NCBI RefSeq assembly: GCF_947492645.1 | Contig: NZ_CANLMZ010000008.1 | Span: 781,650-845,649, forward strand | Direction of reading: 5' to 3' | DNA: 64,000 bases | DNA from: an uncultured Pontibacter sp. | Lineage (GTDB): Bacteria > Bacteroidota > Bacteroidia > Cytophagales > Hymenobacteraceae | Part shown: positions 17,981 through 27,469 of the stretch, one piece after another | Layout: every line of letters begins with the position of its first letter | Position numbering within the stretch: position 1 is the first letter of the stretch | The notes under the pieces: model-generated | The model's input: the letters and a program-made list of their open reading frames with translations, nothing else | Database searches by the model: none | What the model was told of the DNA's origin: nothing | Translations under genes and position numbers: made by a program

Positions 17981-18238
17981 TTAATTGCCGGCTAGCTTGT
18001 TTACCAACGCTACATACTCAGCGCGTGCCTCCTCGCTGCTTTTGCCTTGCAGGCCTTTCCATGCATCCCACTTCGCAATGTTCTTAAAATCAAAACCACC
18101 AGGGCGGTCTGTGTTCACGTCTCCTTCTGTTGCCTGCTTAAACAAAGCGTACAACTTCAGCAATACATCGTTGGATGGGCGTTCAGTTAAAGTTTTTGAT
18201 CTTTCTACTGCACTTTCAAATTCTTCTTGCGTAGCCAT
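17981..18238 (-). CDS. Acyl-CoA-binding protein
   Basis: 85-aa cytoplasmic acyl-CoA-binding protein (ACBP family), a four-helix bundle that holds and shuttles long-chain acyl-CoA esters. The length equals the family norm. Conserved blocks are LLKLYALFKQATEGD, NTDRPGGFDF, AKWDAWKGLQGKSSEEA and EYVALVNKL. Its gene stands alone, divergent from the oligopeptidase gene, with its own terminator. ACBP is less usual in bacteria than in eukaryotes but recurs in Bacteroidota. Confidence 0.95.
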   Translation of the reverse strand: MATQEEFESAVERSKTLTERPSNDVLLKLYALFKQATEGDVNTDRPGGFDFKNIAKWDAWKGLQGKSSEEARAEYVALVNKLAGN

Positions 18239-18395
18239 AGTTTAGGTTTAGGTGTATATAAAATTCAAGATAAATAAAATTACGCTGCATGCATAACTTT
18301 GTGTTTCATTTTTTATTTCCTTGCCAGAATTTACGCTTATCGCCTTCGAATAACTATATTGTAAAGCTTACTAACCTTCTAGCTCATAAAACAAT

Positions 18396-20603
18396 ATGAA
18401 AAAACAATTAAGTGTTGTTTCAGCGGCGGTACTCTTTGCTGCTGCTCCAATTGGCTTGCTTAGCAGTTGCTCCTCAAGCAGTACCGCTACTTCAAGCACC
18501 GAAACCACCGAACAGGCAACTACTGCACAGGCAGCAGAAACCGCTGCAGCACCTACCCCGCAGCCGCCAAAGGCTAAAAAAATACCAAAAGAGCTTACGC
18601 AGCATGGCGACACCCGCATTGACAACTACTATTGGCTTAATGAGCGCGAGAACCCGGAGGTAATTTCTTACCTGGAAGCAGAGAATGCCTACACGCAGCA
18701 AATGCTGTCGCATACGGAAGAACTGCAGAACAAACTTTATGAAGAAATAGTAGGGCGCATACAGCAGAAAGATGAATCCGTGCCATTTAAAGATAATGGC
18801 TACTGGTACTACACCCGCTACGAAGAAGGTAAAGAATATCCGATTTTCTCGCGTAAAAAAGGGGCTTTAACTGCTGCCGAAGAGGTAATGGTTAATGCCA
18901 ACGACCGCGCGAAAGGCCACAGTTACTATGCTGCCGTTGGCATGAATGTAAGCCCTAATAACCGGTTGCTTGCTTTTGGCGAAGATACTGTGAGCCGACG
19001 CAAGTATACTATCCGGTTTAAAGATTTAAGCACAGGGCAACTACTTCCGGACCGTATACCAAACACTACCGGAGGCGCCGTTTGGGCCAACGATAATAAA
19101 ACAGTTTTCTACTCTGTAAAGGACCCATCGCTGCGCTCTTATAAAATATTTAAACATACTATTGGCACACCCGCCACCCAAGACAAGGAAGTATACCATG
19201 AGGCCGATGAAACCTTCAGTACTTTCATTTATAAAACCAAGTCTGATAAATACCTGATCATTGGCTCAGGCAGCACCCTTTCTAATGAGTACCGTTACCT
19301 GGATGCCAGCACCCCTAACGGCACGTTTAAAGTAATACAACCCCGAGAGCGAGGGCTGGAGTATAGCGTTGACCATTTTGGAGACAAATTCTACATCGTA
19401 ACAAACAAAGACGGCGCCACCAACTTTAAACTGATGCAGACACCGGTAACTAAAACCGGTAAGGCCAATTGGAAAGATGTGATCCCGCACCGCGAGGATG
19501 TACTGCTGGAGGGGATTGAGATTTTTAAAGATTACCTGACGCTACAGGAGCGCAAAAATGGCCTTACGCAGATCAGAATTAAGAAATGGAACGACCCTAA
19601 AGCAGATTATTACATTGATTTTGGCGAGGAGGCTTATACGGCCTACATTAGCGTAAACCCTGATTTTGATAGCGACATATTGCGTTACGAGTACAGTTCG
19701 CTTACAACGCCAAGCTCTACCTACGACTACAACATGCAAACAAAGCAAAAAGAGTTGAAGAAGCGCCAGGAGGTAGTAGGTGATTTTAACCCGGATAATT
19801 ATGAGGCCAAGCGAATTTATGCCACAGCAGATGATGGCACAAAAATTCCGATCTCACTTGTATATCGCAAAGGTATAAAACTGGATGGCTCTAACCCGCT
19901 GTTACAGTACGCTTACGGCTCTTACGGCTCCAGCACTAACCCTGGCTTTAGCTCGGTGCGCCTTAGCCTATTAGACAGAGGCTTTGTATACGCCATTGCG
20001 CACATACGCGGTGGCCAGGAAATGGGCAGGAAGTGGTATGAGGAGGGCAAGATGCTGAAAAAGAAAAATACATTTACCGATTTTATTGATGCCTCTGAAT
20101 TCCTGATAGAGCAAAAGTATACCAGTCCCGAAAAGCTGTTTGCACAGGGTGGCAGCGCCGGAGGTTTGTTGATGGGTGCGGTGGTGAACATGCGGCCAGA
20201 CTTGTACAAAGGTGTAATTGCGGCTGTACCGTTTGTAGATGTAGTTACCACCATGCTGGACACAAGTATACCACTTACCACCGGTGAGTTTGATGAGTGG
20301 GGAAATCCGGCTCAAAAAGAATATTATGATTACATGTTGTCTTACTCACCTTACGATAATGTCAAGGCACAGGATTATCCGCACTTGCTTGTTACTACCG
20401 GCCTCCACGACTCACAAGTGCAGTATTGGGAGCCTGCCAAATGGGTAGCAAAACTCCGTGACATCAAAACTGATAACAACATGATTTTACTGCATACCAA
20501 CATGGAAGCTGGCCACGGCGGCGCATCAGGGCGCTTCCAACGCTACAAAGAGACAGCGCTGCAATACGCCTTCCTGCTTAATCTTGTGAATCAGAACCAG
20601 TAA
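18396..20603 (+). CDS. Oligopeptidase B-like S9 peptidase, lipoprotein
   Basis: 735-aa serine oligopeptidase of the prolyl oligopeptidase family (S9A), closest in pattern to oligopeptidase B, which cuts peptides after basic residues. The N-terminus is a lipoprotein signal with lipobox LLSSC (Cys25), so unlike cytosolic homologues it is exported. The beta-propeller starts at DTRIDNYYWLNER. The catalytic domain has Ser587 in GGSAGG, Asp672 in GLHDSQV and His707 in AGHGG. TGEFDEWGNP and YSPYDNV are typical OpdB motifs. It is a single gene with a strong terminator. Confidence 0.93.
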   Translation: MKKQLSVVSAAVLFAAAPIGLLSSCSSSSTATSSTETTEQATTAQAAETAAAPTPQPPKAKKIPKELTQHGDTRIDNYYWLNERENPEVISYLEAENAYTQQMLSHTEELQNKLYEEIVGRIQQKDESVPFKDNGYWYYTRYEEGKEYPIFSRKKGALTAAEEVMVNANDRAKGHSYYAAVGMNVSPNNRLLAFGEDTVSRRKYTIRFKDLSTGQLLPDRIPNTTGGAVWANDNKTVFYSVKDPSLRSYKIFKHTIGTPATQDKEVYHEADETFSTFIYKTKSDKYLIIGSGSTLSNEYRYLDASTPNGTFKVIQPRERGLEYSVDHFGDKFYIVTNKDGATNFKLMQTPVTKTGKANWKDVIPHREDVLLEGIEIFKDYLTLQERKNGLTQIRIKKWNDPKADYYIDFGEEAYTAYISVNPDFDSDILRYEYSSLTTPSSTYDYNMQTKQKELKKRQEVVGDFNPDNYEAKRIYATADDGTKIPISLVYRKGIKLDGSNPLLQYAYGSYGSSTNPGFSSVRLSLLDRGFVYAIAHIRGGQEMGRKWYEEGKMLKKKNTFTDFIDASEFLIEQKYTSPEKLFAQGGSAGGLLMGAVVNMRPDLYKGVIAAVPFVDVVTTMLDTSIPLTTGEFDEWGNPAQKEYYDYMLSYSPYDNVKAQDYPHLLVTTGLHDSQVQYWEPAKWVAKLRDIKTDNNMILLHTNMEAGHGGASGRFQRYKETALQYAFLLNLVNQNQ

Positions 20604-20616
20604 ACTGGTTTTTATG

Positions 20617-20673
20617 ACCAAGTATAAAAGAGGCCGCTGCTTTAATTAAGCAGCGGCCTCTTTTATACTTGGT
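20617..20673. terminator. Bidirectional terminator with 26-bp stem
   Basis: The arms 20617-20642 and 20648-20673 are exact inverse copies (outer AAGTATAAAAGAGG, inner CCGCTGCTT) around the loop TAATT. It separates the convergent oligopeptidase and amidase genes. Confidence 0.93.
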
Positions 20674-20744
20674 TTAATTGGTGTTTGCTCGGGAAACCTA
20701 TTTCTGGTTCTTAATCAAAGGTCATACTTTGTACCCGTAAAGGC

Positions 20745-21431
20745 TCAAGACTTAGGAGATCCCTTCAGCCCCAGGTCCTTTGTTCTTTGCCTGATCTTTT
20801 TCATAAAATCTTCGCCTGGGTCTACCTTCTGGGTTCTGTAGCCAGCATCGACCTCCTTCCATAGTGGATGGCCTTCAAAATCCTTATACTCATAATGCCC
20901 GATCAGGTATTCGATATCATACTTGCTTTTCAGGTATCTAACCAAATCCTCATTTGCTTTCAGCTGCGCTTTAGTTAAGCCTTCTTTGCCGCCTCCTACA
21001 TTTTCTACGCCAATAGCACAATGGTTTAAGCCTATTACGTGGCGTGCAAAAGCTGTGTCCGGAAGCTGCCGATAAACAGTACCATCGCGGTCTACTAAAA
21101 ACTGAGCGGATACATTTAAATTGCTAGCTGAGCCAATCTCTGTTCGAGCTCCCGGCAACAGCGTAGGGTTCATGGCTGCGAAAGACCTCTCTAGTGTAGG
21201 TATGGCCGTCCAATGTAGCACGATCATCTTAGGTTCTATGTAAGGCGCATCCTGTTGCATGTTATACCTGGTTTCCATATACTCCAGCGAGAGCTGCTTC
21301 CGTTCCTCATCAAAAACAATAGGCTTTTCGAGAATTTGGAAAGCTGGCCCGGAGCAGGCGCTCAGCAACAGCAGGCTTATGGCTCCTGCACTTACGGCCA
21401 TTTGTTTCAACAAAACTGGTTTTAAGTTCAT
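20745..21431 (-). CDS. N-acetylmuramoyl-L-alanine amidase (amidase_2), lipoprotein
   Basis: 228-aa zinc amidase of the T7 lysozyme/AmpD/PGRP fold, which cuts the bond between MurNAc and the peptide stem. The lipobox LLSAC (Cys26) makes it an envelope lipoprotein. Likely zinc ligands are His73 (MIVLHWTA), His137 (GLNHCAIGVENVGG) and an Asp in KVDPGEDF. It is on the same strand as a second, unrelated amidase 46 bases upstream, so the two are probably one unit for cell-wall turnover. Confidence 0.9.
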   Translation of the reverse strand: MNLKPVLLKQMAVSAGAISLLLLSACSGPAFQILEKPIVFDEERKQLSLEYMETRYNMQQDAPYIEPKMIVLHWTAIPTLERSFAAMNPTLLPGARTEIGSASNLNVSAQFLVDRDGTVYRQLPDTAFARHVIGLNHCAIGVENVGGGKEGLTKAQLKANEDLVRYLKSKYDIEYLIGHYEYKDFEGHPLWKEVDAGYRTQKVDPGEDFMKKIRQRTKDLGLKGSPKS

Positions 21432-21477
21432 TGCAGTAAGTTTATAGATGATTTATACTTCATTTTATACTTCGCAG

Positions 21478-22479
21478 CTACTGTGCACTTACGTCTACAT
21501 AATGCTCTCTGGCACGAATAGCCTCTTCCAATGCTTCTTCTGGTTTATCCAGGATATTTAAGATAACAGACCTGTTTTTGTGGCACTTCGCAGCTACATA
21601 AGAGTCCGGGAAAGAGCGGGCAGAGCGGGTAAACAGTTCATATGCCTGCTGCAGTAAAGTAGAATCTGACTGTTGCATAAATTCACGTCCTTTCAGGAAA
21701 TCCTGCTTCCAAAGCCGGGCCGTTTCGTTCATCCGTTCAGCCTCCTGAAATGCCTTAAAAGGCTGAAGGTTGACGAGAGTGTTTTTGGGTAGGATAACTG
21801 GAGACGGCTTGCTGAAAAAAACCTCGAGTGCTGCAACGTAGGCTTTTGTTTCCCGGCGGTTGTAGGCTTTCCTTTTCAAACGCTTCTCTTCTGCCGCATT
21901 TGTGAAAAAGGATGCCTCTGCAATTATACCGGGTATACCGTAAGTATCACGCAATACTTTTGCACCTGCGGTTGGGAAGATGGTATGATCAGAAACTAAA
22001 CTTACAGGAGAGTTAGTTTTGTAAAGATGGTCAGACAGCGCAGCAGCAACCGCTTTACCTAAAGCCACGCTGCCTTTGTTTTCAGAAGCACTCCCATGAA
22101 AGTAGATGATTGGAAAGTTAACCTCAGGGTCTGCTGTAGCATTATGGTGGACCGACAAGAAAACATCTGCCTGCTTCTCAACAGCCAGTTTGGCCCGTTC
22201 CCCAAGCGGGATATTATCATCGGCAGTACGGGTCATCAACACAGTAGCGCCTTTTCCTTCAAGCATTTTTTGCAGTAGTAAAGCCACCCGTAGGTTAACC
22301 CACTCTTCCCGCTCACCAGTAGGACCTTTGCGGTAACTGTCTATCTCAGCCGTTCCGCCATGCCCGGCATCAAGGCAAATTACTTTACCGGCCAATGGGC
22401 TGGGCTGCTTCTGGGCAGCCAAAGGATTATACACAAATATGTGTAGTATAAAACAGAGAAGTAGTAAACGTGGTTGCAT
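21478..22479 (-). CDS. N-acetylmuramoyl-L-alanine amidase (amidase_3)
   Basis: 333-aa exported amidase of the AmiA/CwlV type, which cleaves MurNAc-L-Ala in peptidoglycan. The signal peptide is residues 1-22. Zinc ligands are His40 (DAGHGG), Glu59 (EEWVNL) and a His in SVHHNA. The catalytic Glu is expected in IAEASFFTN. The C-terminal ~100 residues are helical and are an addition to the catalytic core, perhaps a protein-binding or regulatory arm. The amidase_2 gene follows after 46 bases. The terminator at 22519-22551 separates this unit from the susCD pair upstream. Confidence 0.92.
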   Translation of the reverse strand: MQPRLLLLCFILHIFVYNPLAAQKQPSPLAGKVICLDAGHGGTAEIDSYRKGPTGEREEWVNLRVALLLQKMLEGKGATVLMTRTADDNIPLGERAKLAVEKQADVFLSVHHNATADPEVNFPIIYFHGSASENKGSVALGKAVAAALSDHLYKTNSPVSLVSDHTIFPTAGAKVLRDTYGIPGIIAEASFFTNAAEEKRLKRKAYNRRETKAYVAALEVFFSKPSPVILPKNTLVNLQPFKAFQEAERMNETARLWKQDFLKGREFMQQSDSTLLQQAYELFTRSARSFPDSYVAAKCHKNRSVILNILDKPEEALEEAIRAREHYVDVSAQ

Positions 22480-22518
22480 TGGGCTTAGCTTGGAACTCTC
22501 GTTATACTTAAATATAGT

Positions 22519-22551
22519 AAAAAAGAAGTCCTCCTTTTCAGGAGGACTTCT
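22519..22551 (-). terminator. Terminator of susCD operon 2
   Basis: AGAAGTCCTCC (22524-22534) and GGAGGACTTCT (22541-22551) form an 11-bp stem followed on the minus strand by a T run. Confidence 0.88.
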
Positions 22552-22572
22552 AAACCTGCAATTATTAGCTAA

Positions 22573-24141
22573 TTATTCTGGCACATTCCACCAAAGTGGG
22601 GTTAACAAACGATACTGCTCTGAGTTATCCCCGATCTGATCACCATTACGGTTCTGTTCATTCGTTTCATACACCATGGCTTGTATCCATTGGTTTGGAT
22701 CGTTTTCATTGAACACAACGGTATTGATGTTTGCTGGCCGCTGCAGGTAGGGCCCGTAAATCTCCTGGCTGTAGTCCATACGGCGCATATCTACCCATGT
22801 CTCTGGGTTTAAGCATTGGGTAATGTACTTCTGCCGCATAATATGACTCAGGCCTTGTGCCTGGTTACCAAAATGGTTTGCAACACCATCTGCCAACTGT
22901 GCTGCCCAATACGCGTTAATTTCATTGCCCGGCACTCCTAACTTACGCATATTAGCTCTCACTCCTTCTTCGTATGCTGCCAGCGCTCCGGCAGCATCCC
23001 CTGAACGCAATCTGGCTTCTGCCTCAATCAGTTTTACCTCCGAATAAGTAATAAACGGGAAAGGAGAAGTTGCTTTTGTGTAAAAACCACTATTCTTGAA
23101 TTGGCCATAGTCTTCTACATCTGTAAACTCACCAGAGCCTCCCTGGCCCCCTGCCAGTCCCAGGCCGGATTTTAAGCCCCGATACATACCATCTGATGGC
23201 GCAGGTTGCATAATGCGGCTAATGCGGGGGTCCTGATAATCTGTCTCTGTTACAGGGAAGTTCTGCAAAATGTCTACAAAGAATTGTGTCCAGGTGAAGT
23301 AGCGGTTGTTTACCGGATCTACTGAAGTAAAGCCGCCCCAGCTATACCACGGGTTTTCATCAGTCTGCTGGCCACCTGTCAGGTAAGCAAACTCTGCATC
23401 CATTCCATCGCCGTTAAAGCCATTCTGCGTTGCTTCAATTATTTTCTGGGCATCATACAGGTTGCTTTTCTTGGATAGATGGTTCATGTACCTGGCCTTT
23501 AAAGACCACGCAAAACGTCGCCATTTATCTACATCCCCCTGGTACATGATATCACCACCGCTAAAGTTCAGCGGGGTTTTATTGTCAGGGTTATCAAAAG
23601 CGACAATAGCCTCATCCAGCAACTGCTGAATTTTCTGGTACACTTCCTCCTGCGAGTTAAAGGTAGGGGTAAGATTAATCTGAGAATTACCATCATAGTA
23701 ATCGTCTACCACTATGGCTCCGTATTGATCAGTCAGCATTCCGTAATTAAGTGCCAGAAGTGTTTTACCGGCACCAACAAAATGTGGGTTGCCTTCTTTC
23801 TCACCCAACACGATGAGGTCTACACAGTTTGGCATAGTAAACACATAGGCATTTTGCCAGAAGAAGTAACTAGCTGTAAACCTCCATGTTTCTGCGTTTC
23901 TGTTTGTACCCGTAGTTAATGCTGTAGAAGCATATTGCGTAACAGCCGCCACTTCCCTGGATCCTCGCCACATAGCGGCGCCATTTGTTGTAGTAATGGC
24001 TCCTACCAGGCGGCTATGAGCCGGCACCGAGGTAGGAAGATTAGGATCAGCGTTTACATCCAGATAATCATCACACGAAGTATTAAATACCAATGCAGCG
24101 GAGATCAGGAACAGCTTTATTTTCAGAAATTTATTTTTCAT
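22573..24141 (-). CDS. SusD-like lipoprotein, SusD_2 type (pair 2)
   Basis: 522-aa outer-membrane lipoprotein of the second SusD-like family (start motif CDDYLDVNADPN, lipobox NTSC at Cys23). Typical features are GKTLLALNYGMLTDQYGAI, DKWRRFAWSLKARYMNHL, SEVKLIEAEARLR and the tail QCLNPETWVDMRRMDYS. It begins 13 bases after the SusC stop and is the last gene of the pair. This SusD class is common with transporters whose substrates are not starch, and here no carbohydrate enzyme is linked. Confidence 0.92.
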   Translation of the reverse strand: MKNKFLKIKLFLISAALVFNTSCDDYLDVNADPNLPTSVPAHSRLVGAITTTNGAAMWRGSREVAAVTQYASTALTTGTNRNAETWRFTASYFFWQNAYVFTMPNCVDLIVLGEKEGNPHFVGAGKTLLALNYGMLTDQYGAIVVDDYYDGNSQINLTPTFNSQEEVYQKIQQLLDEAIVAFDNPDNKTPLNFSGGDIMYQGDVDKWRRFAWSLKARYMNHLSKKSNLYDAQKIIEATQNGFNGDGMDAEFAYLTGGQQTDENPWYSWGGFTSVDPVNNRYFTWTQFFVDILQNFPVTETDYQDPRISRIMQPAPSDGMYRGLKSGLGLAGGQGGSGEFTDVEDYGQFKNSGFYTKATSPFPFITYSEVKLIEAEARLRSGDAAGALAAYEEGVRANMRKLGVPGNEINAYWAAQLADGVANHFGNQAQGLSHIMRQKYITQCLNPETWVDMRRMDYSQEIYGPYLQRPANINTVVFNENDPNQWIQAMVYETNEQNRNGDQIGDNSEQYRLLTPLWWNVPE

Positions 24142-24154
24142 GATGAAGAACAGT

Positions 24155-27100
24155 TTACAGGGTTAATTTTAAGCCAACATCGAAACCGCGTGTAGCCGGA
24201 ACACCTAAGTTGTCAAAGCCGAAGGAGCCGGAACCACCTACACCCGCACCGCTTCCTGATACTTCAGGATCAACACCGGAGTAATCGGTTATCAGAATCA
24301 GGTTACGACCTGTTCCAAATACCTGCAGATTGCTGATTGGCATTTTCTCCAGGAGTCGTGATGGCAGATTATAAGTCAGAGTAATGTAGCGCATTCTTAG
24401 CCAACCTCCGTCTTCTACAAAGTCGTAGCCCTGGAAAGGGTAAATCGTTTGGTAGTAATCCTGATCCAGCACTACGCTTGTGGTATTAGGCTCACCAGTT
24501 GATTCGATAATACCCTCAAACACTCTTGTCTGGCCTCTGTCTAAGGTTTTAGTGCTTAAGCCAGATCGCACCAGGGTATTTTCGGTGGCATTATAAATAT
24601 CTCCGCCCACACGAATATCCCATAGGAAAGAGAGCGACAGGTTTTTATAGGTTAGCGTATTTGTGATACCCCCCGTCCAATCGGGGGTACGGTCTCCGAT
24701 GTACTGCAACGTAGACTGTACCTGCGGGTAGCCTTCATCGTTCAACAGTAACTGTCCCTGCTCATTGCGCTTCCAAACGTTACCGTTTATACCGAACAAA
24801 GAACCTCCTAAAAAGGCTGCACCCTGCGCCACGTTACCAGCCACCCACGCATCCGATAACTCAACACGGTCAAGGGTACCAGGCAGGTCTTTTACTGTGG
24901 CTTTGTTTTTGGCGATGTTGAAGTCCAGTTGCCAGGTAAAATTATCGTTTGTAACGGGCTGTGTATTTAGCAACAGCTCCACTCCTTCGTTATCTATCCG
25001 GCCTCCGTTCATGTAAGCCAGAAAAGCTCCTGAAGAAGGAGGCGTTCTGGTGCCCAGGATCTGCTCGTCGGTGCTTGTTTTATAGTATGTCACATCGAGG
25101 CCTAACCTGTTGCGAAGAAAACGAACATCCGTACCTATCTCAATAGAGTTTGTAAACTCAGGCTTTAGCGCGGGGTTGCCATAATAGTCGTTTGCATTGG
25201 AAATGAAGCCACGAGGGGCAATGGTAAAACTATTGGTAGCAGTAGCAAGCGTTGTTGCCAATACGTGAGGTGGCGCATCTTTACCTACTCTGGCCCACGA
25301 AGCTCTGATCTTAGCAAAAGACAGGATGCTATTACCTGAAGTCACACCTATGTCCTCCAGCAGGTCTGTAACTACCAGGGAGGCGCTCACAGATGGATAA
25401 AAGAAAGAACGGTTGTTTACAGGTAAAGTCGAAGACCAATCGTTGCGGCCACGGAAGCTCAGAAAAGCAATTCCTTTCCAATCCAGGTTCAAATCCCCGA
25501 ATGCACCTACAATTCGGCGCCGCGAAATGCCCTGTGACACCGTTCTGTCGGTTTGAACGACGTTATTTATACTTGCAAAGTCAGGATCGATGAAGTTGCG
25601 GCCGTACCATGTAGCCGTTTGTCGACGAAAGTCCTCTAAATTGTGGCCTAATGTCAGGCTGGTATTAAAGTTGCCGAATGATTTTTTACCTGTTACCAGC
25701 AAAGTGGAGGTAGTGATGCGGTTATTTGTAGTGGACTCCGATAAAGCACCTTTTTCTTCTCCTACAGCCGTAGTGCCTGGCATTCGGACACTCTTAAAGT
25801 TGTCGGTATAATAGTCAGTACCTAGCCGGTAGGTTACATTCAAAAACGTGAAAGGATCATAATTAACCGTACCAACAGCCATAATACGGTCTACATCGCT
25901 GGTGAGAGGCTTGTTTCTAACGCTCCAATGCGGGTTGTCATTAACTCCGATTGTGCGTTGTGTACCATCCGGGTTCAGGTAATTGCTCATGTCATCGTTC
26001 AGAGGCCAGTAGACAGCACCCATCACTCCACTTGCGCTACCCTGCGATACATACGTTCTTCCGGTTTTAATGTAGTTTGCGGTTCCGCCGATTCTAAGTT
26101 TCTCGCCAACCTTTGTATCAGCCGACAATCTGAATGAGTTACGTTCCAGTTCCGTATTTTTCACAATACCGTTTTGGTCAAAATGCGAGGCAGACGCATA
26201 GAAAGTAGTCTGGTCAGTACCGCCGCTCACGCTTAGATCATGTTTCTGTGTAAAAGCTGACTTGAATATACTTTCCAAATTGTCATACCTTGTTTCATTC
26301 TCAGCAAATGCTGGCCCCCATGATCCTATCGCTGCCGGGTCAAACGCACCTTGCTCTCCCTGCTTGTATACAGACTGGAAGTCCGGCAATTTATTCACCT
26401 TATCAAAAGAGAAAGTGTTTGAGTAATTAATCTTGGCTCTGCCGGCTGTTCCTTTTTTAGTTGTAATCACTACCACACCTTCTGCCGCTCGCAAGCCATA
26501 CAATGCCGCCGCAGAAGGCCCTTTTAATACAGTAATGCTGGCAATATCCTCAGGGTTGATATCGATAGCACGGTTAGAAGCAGGCGCAATTCCGGCCTCA
26601 AGCCCGCCTTGCCCCACAGCGGTTGTATTATCAACCGGTATACCGTCTACTACATAAAGCGGTTGGTTATTACCACTTAAAGATGTGCCTCCCCGAATTA
26701 ACATGATAGCTGATGCCCCAGGAGCTCCGCCAGAGTTTGTGATCTGCACACCCGCTACCTTACCCTGCATGGCATTAACGATATTGGCCTGCTGGGTTTC
26801 GGTGATATCGCTGGACTGGAGTTCCTGTACTGAATAGCCGAGGGCCCTTTTCTCCTGCTCCACCCCAAAGGCAGTTACCACCACCTCGCTCAGGTTCTGT
26901 GCACTTTCCTGCAGCGCGACGTTTATAGTCGAAGTGCTCCCAACGGTGGTCTCCTTTGATACATACCCAATAAATCGGAAGATAAGCGTACTACCTGCAG
27001 GTGCCTGTAAGCTATACTTACCTTCGGCGTCGGTGTAGGTGCCAGTTGTTGTTCCTTTTACCGCCACACTTACACCTGGTAGTGGCGTGTTATCCGCAGC

Positions 27101-27199
27101 AGAGGTTACTTGCCCGGAAATAGAAACACTTTGTGCCCATCCTTGCCAAGGTATTAAGCCAAGGCATAAGAGGAATAAAAGTAGTAATGATTTTTTCAT
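24155..27199 (-). CDS. SusC/RagA TonB-dependent receptor (pair 2)
   Basis: 1014-aa outer-membrane transporter. ATG 27199 (MKKSLLLLF) is used because it gives a standard signal peptide ending GWAQS; the longer frame only adds 38 AT-rich residues from the leader. Carboxypeptidase-regulatory-like domain (SISGQVTSAADNTPLPGVSV), plug with QPLYVVDGIPVDN and NPEDIASITVLKGPSAAALYG, ending VVVITTKKGT, then a long barrel. It is partner of the SusD-like gene 13 bases downstream. The AT-rich leader holds the promoter, which I cannot pin down. Confidence 0.95.
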   Translation of the reverse strand: MKKSLLLLFLLCLGLIPWQGWAQSVSISGQVTSAADNTPLPGVSVAVKGTTTGTYTDAEGKYSLQAPAGSTLIFRFIGYVSKETTVGSTSTINVALQESAQNLSEVVVTAFGVEQEKRALGYSVQELQSSDITETQQANIVNAMQGKVAGVQITNSGGAPGASAIMLIRGGTSLSGNNQPLYVVDGIPVDNTTAVGQGGLEAGIAPASNRAIDINPEDIASITVLKGPSAAALYGLRAAEGVVVITTKKGTAGRAKINYSNTFSFDKVNKLPDFQSVYKQGEQGAFDPAAIGSWGPAFAENETRYDNLESIFKSAFTQKHDLSVSGGTDQTTFYASASHFDQNGIVKNTELERNSFRLSADTKVGEKLRIGGTANYIKTGRTYVSQGSASGVMGAVYWPLNDDMSNYLNPDGTQRTIGVNDNPHWSVRNKPLTSDVDRIMAVGTVNYDPFTFLNVTYRLGTDYYTDNFKSVRMPGTTAVGEEKGALSESTTNNRITTSTLLVTGKKSFGNFNTSLTLGHNLEDFRRQTATWYGRNFIDPDFASINNVVQTDRTVSQGISRRRIVGAFGDLNLDWKGIAFLSFRGRNDWSSTLPVNNRSFFYPSVSASLVVTDLLEDIGVTSGNSILSFAKIRASWARVGKDAPPHVLATTLATATNSFTIAPRGFISNANDYYGNPALKPEFTNSIEIGTDVRFLRNRLGLDVTYYKTSTDEQILGTRTPPSSGAFLAYMNGGRIDNEGVELLLNTQPVTNDNFTWQLDFNIAKNKATVKDLPGTLDRVELSDAWVAGNVAQGAAFLGGSLFGINGNVWKRNEQGQLLLNDEGYPQVQSTLQYIGDRTPDWTGGITNTLTYKNLSLSFLWDIRVGGDIYNATENTLVRSGLSTKTLDRGQTRVFEGIIESTGEPNTTSVVLDQDYYQTIYPFQGYDFVEDGGWLRMRYITLTYNLPSRLLEKMPISNLQVFGTGRNLILITDYSGVDPEVSGSGAGVGGSGSFGFDNLGVPATRGFDVGLKLTL

Positions 27200-27386
27200 A
27201 AGCTCATTGTTATAACTTAGACTTACATTTATATTCTTTATACGTATATATCTTATAATGAATATATTATTGTAAATTATTTTTAAATTCGAGGCATTCA
27301 ACTCTTTAGGCACTTACAATATCGGGGATTACTCAGAGAGGCTGGCAGCGGTATTGCAGTACTTTAATACAGAATACAAACCTGTA

Positions 27387-27446
27387 GTAAAACAAAAGAG
27401 CGGGTGTGCTGCAACTAGTTGCAGCACACCCGCTCTTTTGTTTTAC
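27387..27446. terminator. 60-base perfect palindrome terminator
   Basis: 30-bp arms 27387-27416 and 27417-27446 are exact inverse copies with no spacer (core GAGCGGGTGTGCTGCAAC). T-rich sequence follows on either strand. It lies 23 bases after the end of the minus-strand oxidoreductase gene. Confidence 0.9.
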
Positions 27447-27469
27447 AGGGTAAAATTATATGTTATCCG

